Positions 1 through 6,696 of a stretch of DNA of 8,680 nt are shown here, one piece after another (the stretch's first letter is position 1; every line of letters begins with the position of its first letter). The stretch lies in the NCBI GenBank assembly GCA_017622055.1, contig JAGARY010000068.1, positions 1 through 8,680 on the forward strand, in the 5' to 3' direction. The position numbers and the translations under genes are program-made. The notes below the pieces were generated by a model. That model was not told the DNA's origin. It saw only the letters and a list, made by a program, of their open reading frames with translations, and ran no database searches. The DNA is from Treponema sp. GTDB taxonomy: Bacteria; Spirochaetota; Spirochaetia; Treponematales; Treponemataceae.

Positions 1-43
1 ACAGTAAAACTCAGTTTATTTCAATCAACAAGAAATCCTCAAG

Positions 44-189
44 AAATCCACAAAAATAAATCATTTTTCCCCAACTTACAAAGGAGTTTTCCACAAGTTA
101 TCCCCAATATCCACAAAAGAAACTCAGTTTTCCACTTCAAACAACACTTTTTCACAAGTTTTATACACAATATCCCCAAGTTATCCCCA
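44..189 (+). other. oriC: DnaA-box cluster, putative replication origin (oriC)
   Basis: Ten 9-mers within two mismatches of the DnaA box TTATNCACA lie on the same strand, starting at 44, 65, 87, 98, 107, 128, 148, 161, 170 and 181. The one at 161-169 (TTATACACA) is an exact match. Those at 87 (TTTTCCACA), 98 and 181 (TTATCCCCA), 107 (ATATCCACA) and 148 (TTTTTCACA) differ at one base. The steps between starts are 21, 22, 11, 9, 21, 20, 13, 9 and 11 bases, so most boxes fall on nearly the same helix face. Dense same-strand boxes are typical of bacterial oriC regions, often next to dnaA. dnaA itself is not in this window and could lie to the left. All genes from 1026 onward are transcribed away from the cluster. 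The alternative is a DnaA-titration site such as datA or DARS. No clear unwinding element could be assigned. Confidence 0.7.
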
Positions 190-190
190 A
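94..190 (+). repeat. 14-bp direct repeat CAAGTTATCCCCAA (94-107 and 177-190)
   Basis: Two perfect copies of CAAGTTATCCCCAA start 83 bases apart, each containing one near-consensus DnaA box. They sit inside the DnaA-box cluster and may be a duplicated origin module. Confidence 0.8.
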
Positions 191-224
191 AACTCAGATA
201 ACAAAAGTCAAAAATCAAACCCAT

Positions 225-267
225 AAAAAAAAAGGCAATTAAGCATTTTCAAACACTTAATTGCCTT
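225..267 (-). terminator. Intrinsic terminator of the STAS gene
   Basis: A perfect 12-bp inverted repeat (AAGGCAATTAAG at 232-243, CTTAATTGCCTT at 256-267) encloses a 12-nt loop. Read leftward, the stem is followed by nine U residues (A-run 225-233 on the plus strand). It lies 35 bases beyond the stop codon of the leftward gene. The plus-strand side has no T-run, so it acts in one direction only and also shields the DnaA-box cluster from read-through. Confidence 0.92.
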
Positions 268-302
268 CTATCAAAAAAATCAAATTAAAACAATAATTAA
301 TC

Positions 303-854
303 TTAACCTAAAGAAATTTCTGCATCCGAATTAATAGCAATAATAGATTTACATCCGGAACATCTAAAGCGCCCAGCTTTTGTTGCTCTTAATTTTTTTC
401 TACAAACAGGACAAGATACAATAGCAGGGAATACATCTGGCAAAATCCCTTCTCCATTTGTAAAAAATGATGTTGCTTCTTCTTGATTGTTTCTAATATT
501 AAAGAATTGAGAAAAACCTAAAAGTTGAAATACTTCATAAACCTTTGGTTGAATCTCTAATAAAACAACATCTCCACCATTTGGTTTTACCATCTTTAAA
601 AATACAGTAAAAGAACCAATTCCAGTAGATGAAACATAATTAAGTTGTGAACAATTGAATATCAAATTAATGAATCCTTGTTCAATACATTTCATTACTT
701 GTTTTTGAAAAAATGTTGAATTATATGTATCAATATAGCCACTAAGGTATACAATAATCCCATCTTTTACCCCGTCTGCTTTACGCAAAGATATAGAAAG
801 ATTATCATCCTTTTCGCTATCAAATCCTGCAACTAATGCGTCATTGTTTTCCAT
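303..854 (-). CDS. STAS-domain anti-sigma-factor-antagonist-like protein with C-terminal zinc ribbon
   Basis: The product has 183 residues. Residues about 18-130 form a STAS domain like that of SpoIIAA/RsbV anti-sigma antagonists. The segment YVSSTGIGSF (73-82) matches the loop that holds the phosphorylated serine, and S76 is the residue expected to align with it. In this family the unphosphorylated protein binds an anti-sigma kinase and frees a sigma factor. The C-terminus adds a four-cysteine zinc ribbon, CPVC (148-151) and CSGC (165-168), which is not part of SpoIIAA and suggests an extra metal-dependent or nucleic-acid contact. A GAGGA-type ribosome site lies about 13 bases before the ATG. 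The gene is monocistronic, with its own promoter and terminator. No kinase, phosphatase or sigma partner is visible nearby, so the partner is unknown. It is predicted to be soluble and cytoplasmic. The STAS and ribbon calls are firm; the role as an anti-anti-sigma factor is inferred. Confidence 0.85.
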   Translation of the reverse strand: MENNDALVAGFDSEKDDNLSISLRKADGVKDGIIVYLSGYIDTYNSTFFQKQVMKCIEQGFINLIFNCSQLNYVSSTGIGSFTVFLKMVKPNGGDVVLLEIQPKVYEVFQLLGFSQFFNIRNNQEEATSFFTNGEGILPDVFPAIVSCPVCRKKLRATKAGRFRCSGCKSIIAINSDAEISLG

Positions 855-897
855 AAAAACTATAGATTCCTCTCTTTTACATAATCACTCAACTTTT

Positions 898-927
898 ATA
901 ATATACTATTTTCATTCATTATGTCAA
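898..927 (-). promoter_or_regulatory. Sigma70-type promoter for the STAS gene
   Basis: On the minus strand, a perfect -35 TTGACA (plus-strand 922-927) and a -10 TATTAT (plus-strand 898-903) are separated by 18 bases. An overlapping -10 option, TATATT, gives a 16-base spacer. The -10 box lies 43 bases upstream of the ATG. Confidence 0.7.
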
Positions 928-989
928 ATTATTTTACAGAATGTTACTAATTATTTGTAAAAGTAATGCTCTAATTTTTCGATAATATA

Positions 990-998
990 TGATATAAT
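990..998 (+). promoter_or_regulatory. Extended -10 promoter for the 1026-3858 membrane-protein unit
   Basis: TGATATAAT is a perfect extended -10 element (TGnTATAAT) ending 27 bases before the ATG at 1026. No good -35 box is present at the right distance, which an extended -10 can compensate for. It is divergent from the STAS promoter within the same 171-base gap. Confidence 0.6.
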
Positions 999-1025
999 AT
1001 TAAAAATATAACTAAAGGACTTTAT

Positions 1026-1994
1026 ATGAAAAAAGCACTTAGCTTACTTTTTATGTTTATAATTTTTTTATTTGCAGGCACATTTCTAGCTACTGTTTTC
1101 TATTCATTCTTTCTAGGAGTTTTAAACTATGTAGCAGGAATTAATACTACAGTATTTGAATTTAAGACAATCCTCAAAGCTTTTTTTTATACACTTCCTT
1201 TGATTATTATGTTAACTCCACCAGTTCTTTGTTATTACAGAGTTAGACACGTGGGAACTTATCCACAACTTATCACTTACATTGTAATAAGTTCCCTTTG
1301 TTGGATTGTTTTTTTACCATTAACATTAAAAGCACAGGAATATTTTTTCAAAGATAATTATATCGTTTACCAAAAAAAAGAGTTGACACCTAATTATTTT
1401 AGACAAGACAAAAACGAAGTATATTATTTTACAGAAAATTTAAACACACAACCTTTCAAAAAAGATCCAGTTTCAACTGTAAAAATTGACACCTCGGCAG
1501 ATGGTTCAATAGAAATTACGGAAGAAGTTGTTTCAAAAGATTTTATTTTATACAAAGATGCATACCCTTTTACAGACATAATCATAAAAGAAACTTTTTC
1601 TTCAAACAATCTTCGTTTTCTTATTGATTATAAAGTTCTTCTAAATTACGCCTACACATCTTTTCACAAAGGTTTTTCATTTTACATAGGATTTTTAACT
1701 ATGGCTTTATGTATTATAAGCCTTTTTGCCTTTACAAAATTTTTTATATGGCGTCTTCTAAATTCAATTTTTATTATTTTTTCAACAATTCTCATATTTT
1801 TTGTAAACTCTTTCTACTTTAATCCAATATTGGATCAGTTCAAAAACAAATATATAAATAACAACAGTTTTTTTACATTTTTAGAAAAATTTGTTGACAA
1901 TCCATTTTTGTGCATTATTAACATTTCAATTTTTATAATACGTCTTTCTGTTCTGATTATAAATAAACTTGTAAAAAAATATTCAAATAAATAG
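1026..1994 (+). CDS. Six-TM membrane protein with central soluble domain, possible divergent LptF/G-like partner
   Basis: The product has 322 residues and is not recognised with confidence. Three hydrophobic segments lie near the N-terminus (about 5-36, 50-70, 80-101). A polar domain rich in beta-prone stretches spans about 103-215, and three more hydrophobic segments follow (about 216-240, 244-266, 292-315). A 3+3 membrane layout around one soluble domain is also the layout of LptF/LptG permeases, and the next gene shows clearer resemblance to that family. Here the match is topology only. The start ATG has AAAGGA six bases upstream, and a promoter lies just before it. The downstream gene begins 28 bases after the stop, so the two are probably co-transcribed and may form a complex. 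Lysines cluster at the extreme C-terminus. No catalytic motif was seen. Confidence 0.75.
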   Translation: MKKALSLLFMFIIFLFAGTFLATVFYSFFLGVLNYVAGINTTVFEFKTILKAFFYTLPLIIMLTPPVLCYYRVRHVGTYPQLITYIVISSLCWIVFLPLTLKAQEYFFKDNYIVYQKKELTPNYFRQDKNEVYYFTENLNTQPFKKDPVSTVKIDTSADGSIEITEEVVSKDFILYKDAYPFTDIIIKETFSSNNLRFLIDYKVLLNYAYTSFHKGFSFYIGFLTMALCIISLFAFTKFFIWRLLNSIFIIFSTILIFFVNSFYFNPILDQFKNKYINNNSFFTFLEKFVDNPFLCIINISIFIIRLSVLIINKLVKKYSNK

Positions 1995-2022
1995 AAATTG
2001 AGTTTTTGGGAAAGGAAAATAT

Positions 2023-3858
2023 ATGAAAAGAATTATAGGAATGTTATCAACTTTTTTAATAATAGGATTTGTACTTTGTCTTGTATTTGGATTTTTGTAT
2101 CCACATCCAGTTGAATTAATTAACAGTGCAGTTTTTCCATATAAATTTTTAAGCGGGCTTCAATATTTTTTAGCATTTTTGCCAGCACTTTTTTTTGCAG
2201 GATTTATTATTAGCCTTGCAGTTCACTTTGGACACAATGCAGAAGGAGGATTTAAAAGATTCTCAAAAGCCACATTAGAAAGATATAAATTGGTAATAAT
2301 TACAAGTTTAATATGTGCTTTTGTTTTAACTCTTTCAAATGAATGCTTTTCTATATTAATCAAAAATAAAAAAGAAAATCTTATAAACAGACCTAAAATT
2401 ATTACTGAATATGTAAAAGTTGGTAATAACTTATTAAATCAAGGTTACTATAACAGAGCATTAAATTATGCAAATGCAGCATTAAAACTTGAACCAAATT
2501 CAAAAGAAGCTTCGATTTTAAAAGATAAAGCTACCGTAGAAATAAATAAAATGGAAACAAGTAATCTACATTTTAAATTATACGAAAATGACATTGAATC
2601 AAACACTGTTGATAGAGTTTTAATTAATTCTGAACAAATTTCGGAAGTTTACACACTTTATCAAAAAGCTGTTGAATGTTTTAATAATGAAGAATGGTTT
2701 AATGCACATTATTACGCAACATTAGGAATTAATTTAGCAACCCCAAAAGATCCAAATCTTTCCAATCTAAAAGACATTGCTAACGAAGCCTGGAATAATT
2801 TAACAGAATTTGTAAAACTTCAAAAAAGCGAAGATCAAAATCATTTTGAAAAAAAATACGAAGGATATTTGGCACTTCACCAAAAGGATGATTTAAAGGC
2901 TTATTATATTTTTAAAGAACTTTCCACAACTTCAAGAGAACTTTCAATTGACCCAGATGTTAATTTTTATTTAGATGTTGCAGAAAACAGAATTCGCGAA
3001 AAATACTTTTTTGTTGACGAAACATTTGAACAAGAAAGTTTTGAATATGCAAATAACATATATTTTGCTTATGATTACAAAGATGGTTCAAAAGATATTG
3101 TATATTTCAAAGGTGTTACAACTGTAGAAGAAACAGGGAACTCTATTCAATATTTAAGAGATTTAACAATTGTAACTATTGATAAAGACAAAGAAGTCTA
3201 CAGAACTGTAAAAGTTCCTTATGCAAAAGTTTTGCCTGTTTCGGTTGAATCTTTAAATGAAACTACAAAACAACTATTAGAAATAGATGAAAAAACAAAA
3301 AGTATTCCTTATTTAATGTTAAATTCAATTGGTCGTTCTGATCCAAGTATAAAAATCACACCAACTTTCACATACGCAACAGAACAAAATGTTCCTAACC
3401 CATCATTTTTAATTTTGCCAATTCCTTTTGATGATTTTATTTTGCTAGAAAAAAACACAATCAATCCTGATACATTAAGCTTAATTGATTTAGTAAAATT
3501 TGTTAATATTGCAGAAAAGTATGGCTTTGCAGAAACAATTTTTGTTCAAGTATTGATGAACAGACTTTTATTTCCTCTTTGGATTTTGATTATTTTGATT
3601 TTTGCAGCAACTTTTGCTTGGCACAACAGAATTGGAGACTCTCAATATTTTAAATTTTCATGGATTTTTTCATTTCCATTCATAATTCTATTGTGTATGG
3701 CATATTACAAAATAGCAATGTTTGTATTTATGTTAAATAATTATGCATTAATAGTTTGTTTTAAAAATTCTTTAGGAATAGTTGCGGCAATTGTTTTCTA
3801 TGTATCGCTTTTATTTATTGTATCTTTATATTTTGTAAGTAGAAAAGGAAAAGAATAA
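2023..3858 (+). CDS. LptF/LptG-like membrane protein with inserted TPR-like repeats
   Basis: The product has 611 residues. Membrane segments lie at about 4-26, 45-69 and 88-113. TPR-like helices follow; the clearest is around 129-170 (GYYNRALNYANAALKLEPNS), with weaker ones at about 208-260 and 275-330. A beta-rich domain begins near 342 (NNIYFAYDYKDGS). Residues about 481-533 contain an LSLIDLVKFV segment, a GF turn and then MNRLLFPLWILI entering membrane segment 4. This order (soluble beta domain, short helix, R..xPL, last three membrane spans) is that of LptF/LptG (YjgP/YjgQ) permeases, which move lipopolysaccharide out of the inner membrane with LptB. Segments 5 and 6 lie at about 543-571 and 581-604. 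LptF/G proteins are usually about 350-400 residues; the excess here is explained by the TPR-like insert after segment 3. AAGGAAAA precedes the ATG. It is probably in an operon with the preceding gene. Family membership is inferred from pattern, not from a search; a plain TPR membrane protein is the alternative. Confidence 0.75.
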   Translation: MKRIIGMLSTFLIIGFVLCLVFGFLYPHPVELINSAVFPYKFLSGLQYFLAFLPALFFAGFIISLAVHFGHNAEGGFKRFSKATLERYKLVIITSLICAFVLTLSNECFSILIKNKKENLINRPKIITEYVKVGNNLLNQGYYNRALNYANAALKLEPNSKEASILKDKATVEINKMETSNLHFKLYENDIESNTVDRVLINSEQISEVYTLYQKAVECFNNEEWFNAHYYATLGINLATPKDPNLSNLKDIANEAWNNLTEFVKLQKSEDQNHFEKKYEGYLALHQKDDLKAYYIFKELSTTSRELSIDPDVNFYLDVAENRIREKYFFVDETFEQESFEYANNIYFAYDYKDGSKDIVYFKGVTTVEETGNSIQYLRDLTIVTIDKDKEVYRTVKVPYAKVLPVSVESLNETTKQLLEIDEKTKSIPYLMLNSIGRSDPSIKITPTFTYATEQNVPNPSFLILPIPFDDFILLEKNTINPDTLSLIDLVKFVNIAEKYGFAETIFVQVLMNRLLFPLWILIILIFAATFAWHNRIGDSQYFKFSWIFSFPFIILLCMAYYKIAMFVFMLNNYALIVCFKNSLGIVAAIVFYVSLLFIVSLYFVSRKGKE

Positions 3859-3942
3859 TTTTAGTAAAATCTTTTTGCAACTCTCTTGCTCAATATTAAT
3901 AATAGTTTTAAGATTATGTAATTAAATTTTTAGAGGTCCTTT

Positions 3943-4473
3943 ATGTCAGTTGAAATGCTTGATAAAAATATTAGACGTATTCCAGATTTTCCAAAACCAG
4001 GAATTCTTTTTTACGACATTACTAGTGTGTTGGTAAACCCAGAAGCATTTAAGTATGTAATTGATCAAATGGTTAGCATTTACAAAGACAAAAAAATTGA
4101 CGCGGTAGCTGGTGTTGAAAGTCGCGGATTTATTTTTGCAGCTCCTCTTGCAGAAAAATTGGGAATTCCTTTAGTTTTAATCAGAAAAAAAGGAAAATTG
4201 CCAGGGGACACATACGAATGCAGTTATTCTTTGGAATATGGTTCAGCTACTGTAGAAGTTCACAAAGCAGATATTAAAAAAGGACAAAATATTTTAGTTG
4301 TTGACGATTTAATTGCAACTGGCGGCACTTTAGCGGCTGCAAAAAACTTAATTGAACAAGGAGGCGCGGAAGTTACTGATTTCTTTGGTGTTATTGGTCT
4401 TCCGTTCTTAAATTATCAAAAAGTTCTTGAAAACTGCAATGTAACAACTTTAATAAATTATGATAGCGAGTAA
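3943..4473 (+). CDS. apt: Adenine phosphoribosyltransferase
   Basis: The 176-residue product has the normal length for Apt, a soluble cytoplasmic enzyme that converts adenine and PRPP to AMP and pyrophosphate in purine salvage. The N-terminal IRRIPDFPKPGILFYDIT (10-27) is the family signature for the purine-binding end. AGVESRGFIF (56-65) and the flexible-loop segment RKKGKLPGDTY (81-91) are typical. The PRPP-binding motif VVDDLIATGGT (119-129) is intact. The ATG at 3943 is preceded by AGAGG six bases away; an in-frame ATG at 3955 is less well placed. The 84-base gap after the preceding gene contains only weak promoter-like elements, so whether apt has its own promoter is unclear. No irregularities were seen in the reading frame. 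Confidence 0.97.
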   Translation: MSVEMLDKNIRRIPDFPKPGILFYDITSVLVNPEAFKYVIDQMVSIYKDKKIDAVAGVESRGFIFAAPLAEKLGIPLVLIRKKGKLPGDTYECSYSLEYGSATVEVHKADIKKGQNILVVDDLIATGGTLAAAKNLIEQGGAEVTDFFGVIGLPFLNYQKVLENCNVTTLINYDSE

Positions 4474-4478
4474 AGAAA

Positions 4479-4498
4479 TTCAGAATTCAGAATTCTGA
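4479..4498 (+). repeat. Short repeat and palindrome after apt (TTCAGAA twice, TCAGAATTCTGA)
   Basis: TTCAGAA occurs in tandem at 4479-4485 and 4486-4492, and the perfect 12-bp palindrome TCAGAATTCTGA spans 4487-4498. An alternative hairpin pairs 4480-4486 with 4492-4498 around a 5-nt loop. Only four T residues follow, so it is at best a weak terminator for apt; an operator for asnA is another possibility. Confidence 0.4.
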
Positions 4499-4553
4499 TT
4501 TTGCAAAAGTATCTTATTTTTATATTCAATTGTAAGATTTGAAAACTCGTGAT

Positions 4554-4557
4554 GGAG
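4554..4557 (+). promoter_or_regulatory. Ribosome binding site that decides the asnA start
   Basis: GGAG lies six bases before the ATG at 4564 and overlaps two possible earlier in-frame starts (GTG at 4549, ATG at 4552), neither of which has a comparable site. The protein alignment also supports 4564, since AsnA proteins begin close to a basic helix as in MKLPTKYI. Confidence 0.7.
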
Positions 4558-4563
4558 ATTACT

Positions 4564-5592
4564 ATGAAATTACCTACAAAATATATATCAATTTTAAACA
4601 CAAAAGAAACAGAGCACGCAATTGTTGCCATAAAAGATTTTTTTCAATTGGCTTTAAGTACAGAATTAAACTTAAGTAGAGTTACTGCCCCACTTTTTGT
4701 TGGACAAGGAACTGGTATTAATGATGACTTAAACGGAATTGAACGCCCAGTTAGTTTTCCTGTAAAAGCATTGAACGACAGCAAAATGGAAATTGTTCAA
4801 TCTTTGGCAAAATGGAAACGTCTTAAAATTACAGATTTAGGACTTGAACCAGGATTTGGAATCTACACAGATATGAACGCTTTGCGACCTGATGAAGATT
4901 TAGACCCAATCCATTCAATTTACGTTGACCAATGGGACTGGGAAATGGCTATTGATGAAAAAGATCGCACAGTTTTTTATCTTCACGAAATTGTAAAAAA
5001 AGTTTACAGATGTATTCAACGCTGTGAATTTTTCTTGTACGACAGATATCCAAAATTAAAACCAATCTTACCAAAAGAAATTAAAATTCTTTATGCAGAT
5101 GATTTGGCAAAAAAATATCCAAATTTAACTCCAAAAGAAAGAGAAAACAAAGTTGCAAAAGAATATGGTGCAGTTTTTATTACTGGAATTGGTGGACAAA
5201 TGAACGACGGAACAATTCACGACGGCCGTGCACCAGATTATGACGACTGGATTACAGAAAGTGGTGACGGACATCGCGGTTTAAACGGAGATATCCTTGT
5301 TTGGAACCCAGTTTTAGATATGGCATTTGAATTATCCTCTATGGGAATTCGTGTTAGTCCAGAAAGTTTAAAACTTCAACTAGAAGAAAGAAAGATGACA
5401 GAACGCTCAAAACTTTCATTCCATTCAAAATTGCTTGCAGGTGAATTAACACAAACTCTTGGTGGCGGAATTGGTCAATCAAGATTGTGTATGTTCCTTT
5501 TGCGTAAAGCTCACATTGGAGAAACTCAAGTTAGCGTTTGGACAAACGAAATTATTGAAGATTGTAAAAGCAGAGGAATTAATCTTCTATAA
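4564..5592 (+). CDS. asnA: Aspartate--ammonia ligase (asparagine synthetase A)
   Basis: The 342-residue product makes asparagine from aspartate, ammonia and ATP, releasing AMP and pyrophosphate. It belongs to the class II aminoacyl-tRNA-synthetase-like fold, acts in the cytoplasm and is normally a homodimer. Conserved blocks are all present: LSRVTAPLFVGQGTGINDDL near 37-56, LRPDED (107-112), HSIYVDQWDWE (117-127), GIGG (208-211), DGRAPDYDDW (220-229), NGDILVWNPVLDMAFELSSM, and LGGGIGQSRL (299-308) near the ATP site. Its length agrees with the roughly 330-residue family. A frame starting at GTG 4549 would add five residues, but ATG 4564 is preferred because of the GGAG site. The gap to apt is 90 bases with only weak promoter-like sequence. 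The next gene begins 20 bases downstream and is probably co-transcribed. AsnA uses free ammonia rather than glutamine, which suits ammonia-rich host or gut habitats (inference). Confidence 0.97.
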   Translation: MKLPTKYISILNTKETEHAIVAIKDFFQLALSTELNLSRVTAPLFVGQGTGINDDLNGIERPVSFPVKALNDSKMEIVQSLAKWKRLKITDLGLEPGFGIYTDMNALRPDEDLDPIHSIYVDQWDWEMAIDEKDRTVFYLHEIVKKVYRCIQRCEFFLYDRYPKLKPILPKEIKILYADDLAKKYPNLTPKERENKVAKEYGAVFITGIGGQMNDGTIHDGRAPDYDDWITESGDGHRGLNGDILVWNPVLDMAFELSSMGIRVSPESLKLQLEERKMTERSKLSFHSKLLAGELTQTLGGGIGQSRLCMFLLRKAHIGETQVSVWTNEIIEDCKSRGINLL

Positions 5593-5612
5593 AAATCCAA
5601 TAAAAAAGATTT

Positions 5613-6617
5613 ATGGCTAAAGAAAATAAAGATTATTTTGTAAAAACTTCAGAAATTGAATCTCAAATCAAAACTTTGAACCAAAAAGGCATAACAGAAT
5701 TTTGCATTCACGATTCAGAAATTGCAAAAAACAAAGGAAAAATATTAAATATTCTAAAATTATTTTTGCAAGAAGCTCCTGAAGTTTTTATTTCTTTGTA
5801 CATAGAAGCAGAAATTTTAGATAAAGAAATAATCGCTTTGGCCAGTAATCTTTTTATTTCTTTTGAAATTCCACTAAAATGCAGCCAAAAAGGAGACAAA
5901 CTTCTTTTTGACAAAAAATTCTACGCAAATAAAGCAATTTTATTAAATAACGCAGGATTAATTTTTGGATTTAGCCTAACTTACGGTCTTAATTCAGGTG
6001 ATTCTTTAAAAAATTACTTAGAAAGATTAGATTTTGCTGTTCAACAATACCCAAATCATATTGATTTTCCACAAACAGAAGCAAATGTCGAAGATTCTGA
6101 CCTTGTGGCAAAAGTTTCTGGTATTTTTTCTGCAAAAGATATTCGTCGTGCCAGAGACATTAGTTTTGCCTGCCGAACATTTTATTCAAGTGGCCGAGCA
6201 GTTTCTTGGTTTTTATCTGTTTTAAAGCCATTAAAAATCTACCCTTCTCGTTTTTTTGAAGATTTTGCAGAATGGCAACTTTGCAACAATTGCGACTACA
6301 AAAGCGGATTCATTCCAGAAAACGAAAATCATCTTTCTATTGAAAAAATGCAACTTTTGTTTTTGGAACAAAAATACGAAGAAAAAAATTGCCATCAACA
6401 AACAACAGCAGTTCAAGACATTGTAAGAATTAACGGTGCATTTTCAAGACTTGTGGGCGACAATCAAGAATCTACAATAGAAACATCTTACAATCCAGAT
6501 GATTTGTTTAGTGAAGAAGTTTTTGACATCGTTGCATTTTCAGAAAACGTTTGTATGGAACACTGTAAAACAAAATTATTTTTTAACAAAGGCGAACCAG
6601 ATTATCAGATTTTGTAA
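5613..6617 (+). CDS. Radical SAM-like protein lacking the Fe-S cysteine motif (degenerate paralogue)
   Basis: The product has 334 residues. The pattern GITEFCIHD (26-34), a helix, then FISLYIEAEILDKEIIALA (59-77) and FISFEIPLKC (81-90) follows the beta-alpha repeats of B12-type radical SAM enzymes (kind with a DUF4080-like tail) just after their CxxxCxxC loop. The stretch IRRARDISFACRTFYSSGRAVSWF (177-200) and SRFFEDFAEW (212-221) resemble the C-terminal tail of those enzymes. There is no cobalamin-binding domain and no N-terminal CxxxCxxC; the reading frame begins just after where that loop would be, and asnA ends only 20 bases upstream. Other cysteine pairs (CNNC at 224-227, CMEHC at 314-318) do not form the motif. 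The ribosome site is weak (A-rich), suggesting translational coupling to asnA. The frame is intact for 334 codons, which argues against simple decay. Function is unknown; the family link is from pattern reading only. Confidence 0.7.
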   Translation: MAKENKDYFVKTSEIESQIKTLNQKGITEFCIHDSEIAKNKGKILNILKLFLQEAPEVFISLYIEAEILDKEIIALASNLFISFEIPLKCSQKGDKLLFDKKFYANKAILLNNAGLIFGFSLTYGLNSGDSLKNYLERLDFAVQQYPNHIDFPQTEANVEDSDLVAKVSGIFSAKDIRRARDISFACRTFYSSGRAVSWFLSVLKPLKIYPSRFFEDFAEWQLCNNCDYKSGFIPENENHLSIEKMQLLFLEQKYEEKNCHQQTTAVQDIVRINGAFSRLVGDNQESTIETSYNPDDLFSEEVFDIVAFSENVCMEHCKTKLFFNKGEPDYQIL

Positions 6618-6631
6618 TTCTCTTTTTTTTT
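6599..6631 (+). terminator. Possible weak intrinsic terminator after the asnA unit
   Basis: AGATTA (6599-6604) can pair with TAATTCT (6615-6621) with one bulged base, followed by nine T residues at 6623-6631. The stem is short and AT-rich and overlaps the last codons of the preceding gene. It is supported mainly by the T-run and by the new promoter that follows. Confidence 0.35.
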
Positions 6632-6644
6632 ACTTTTATTATTT

Positions 6645-6673
6645 TTGATTTTGTGTTATATTTCGGATATATT
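6645..6673 (+). promoter_or_regulatory. Sigma70-type promoter of the PAP2-rluA unit
   Basis: TTGATT (6645-6650) and TATATT (6668-6673) are separated by exactly 17 bases. The -10 box lies 23 bases before the ATG at 6697, leaving room for a short leader with AGGA at 6687-6690. Confidence 0.65.
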
Positions 6674-6696
6674 TATTTTCAAAGTCAGGATAAAAA

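Larger units (their letters stand above)
7..197 (+). repeat. Three copies of AAACTCAG interspersed with DnaA boxes
   Basis: AAACTCAG occurs at 7-14, 120-127 and 190-197. The first two extend to AAACTCAGTTT, an imperfect palindrome with one central mismatch. The copies flank or interrupt the DnaA-box array and could bind a second origin protein, but no known motif is recognised. Confidence 0.55.

Noticed and set aside
1..200. CRISPR-like repetition
   Set aside because: The repeats are 9-14 bases, irregularly varied and unevenly spaced without unique spacers of constant length; they fit DnaA boxes instead.
39..224. 61-codon minus-strand open frame across the DnaA-box region
   Set aside because: Its residues come from reading the repeated box sequences; no ribosome site, no recognisable protein, and it overlaps the terminator of the STAS gene.
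1424..1609. Minus-strand open frame inside the first membrane-protein gene
   Set aside because: Shadow of the plus-strand gene; no start signals and no family resemblance.
3858..3876. AT-rich hairpin plus T-run after the TPR gene
   Set aside because: The stem is only about five A-T pairs around a 3-nt loop, too weak to call a terminator.
5708..6416. Three short open frames (5708-5914 minus, 6034-6225 plus, 6231-6416 minus)
   Set aside because: All lie inside the intact 5613-6617 gene in other frames and have no ribosome site or recognisable content.
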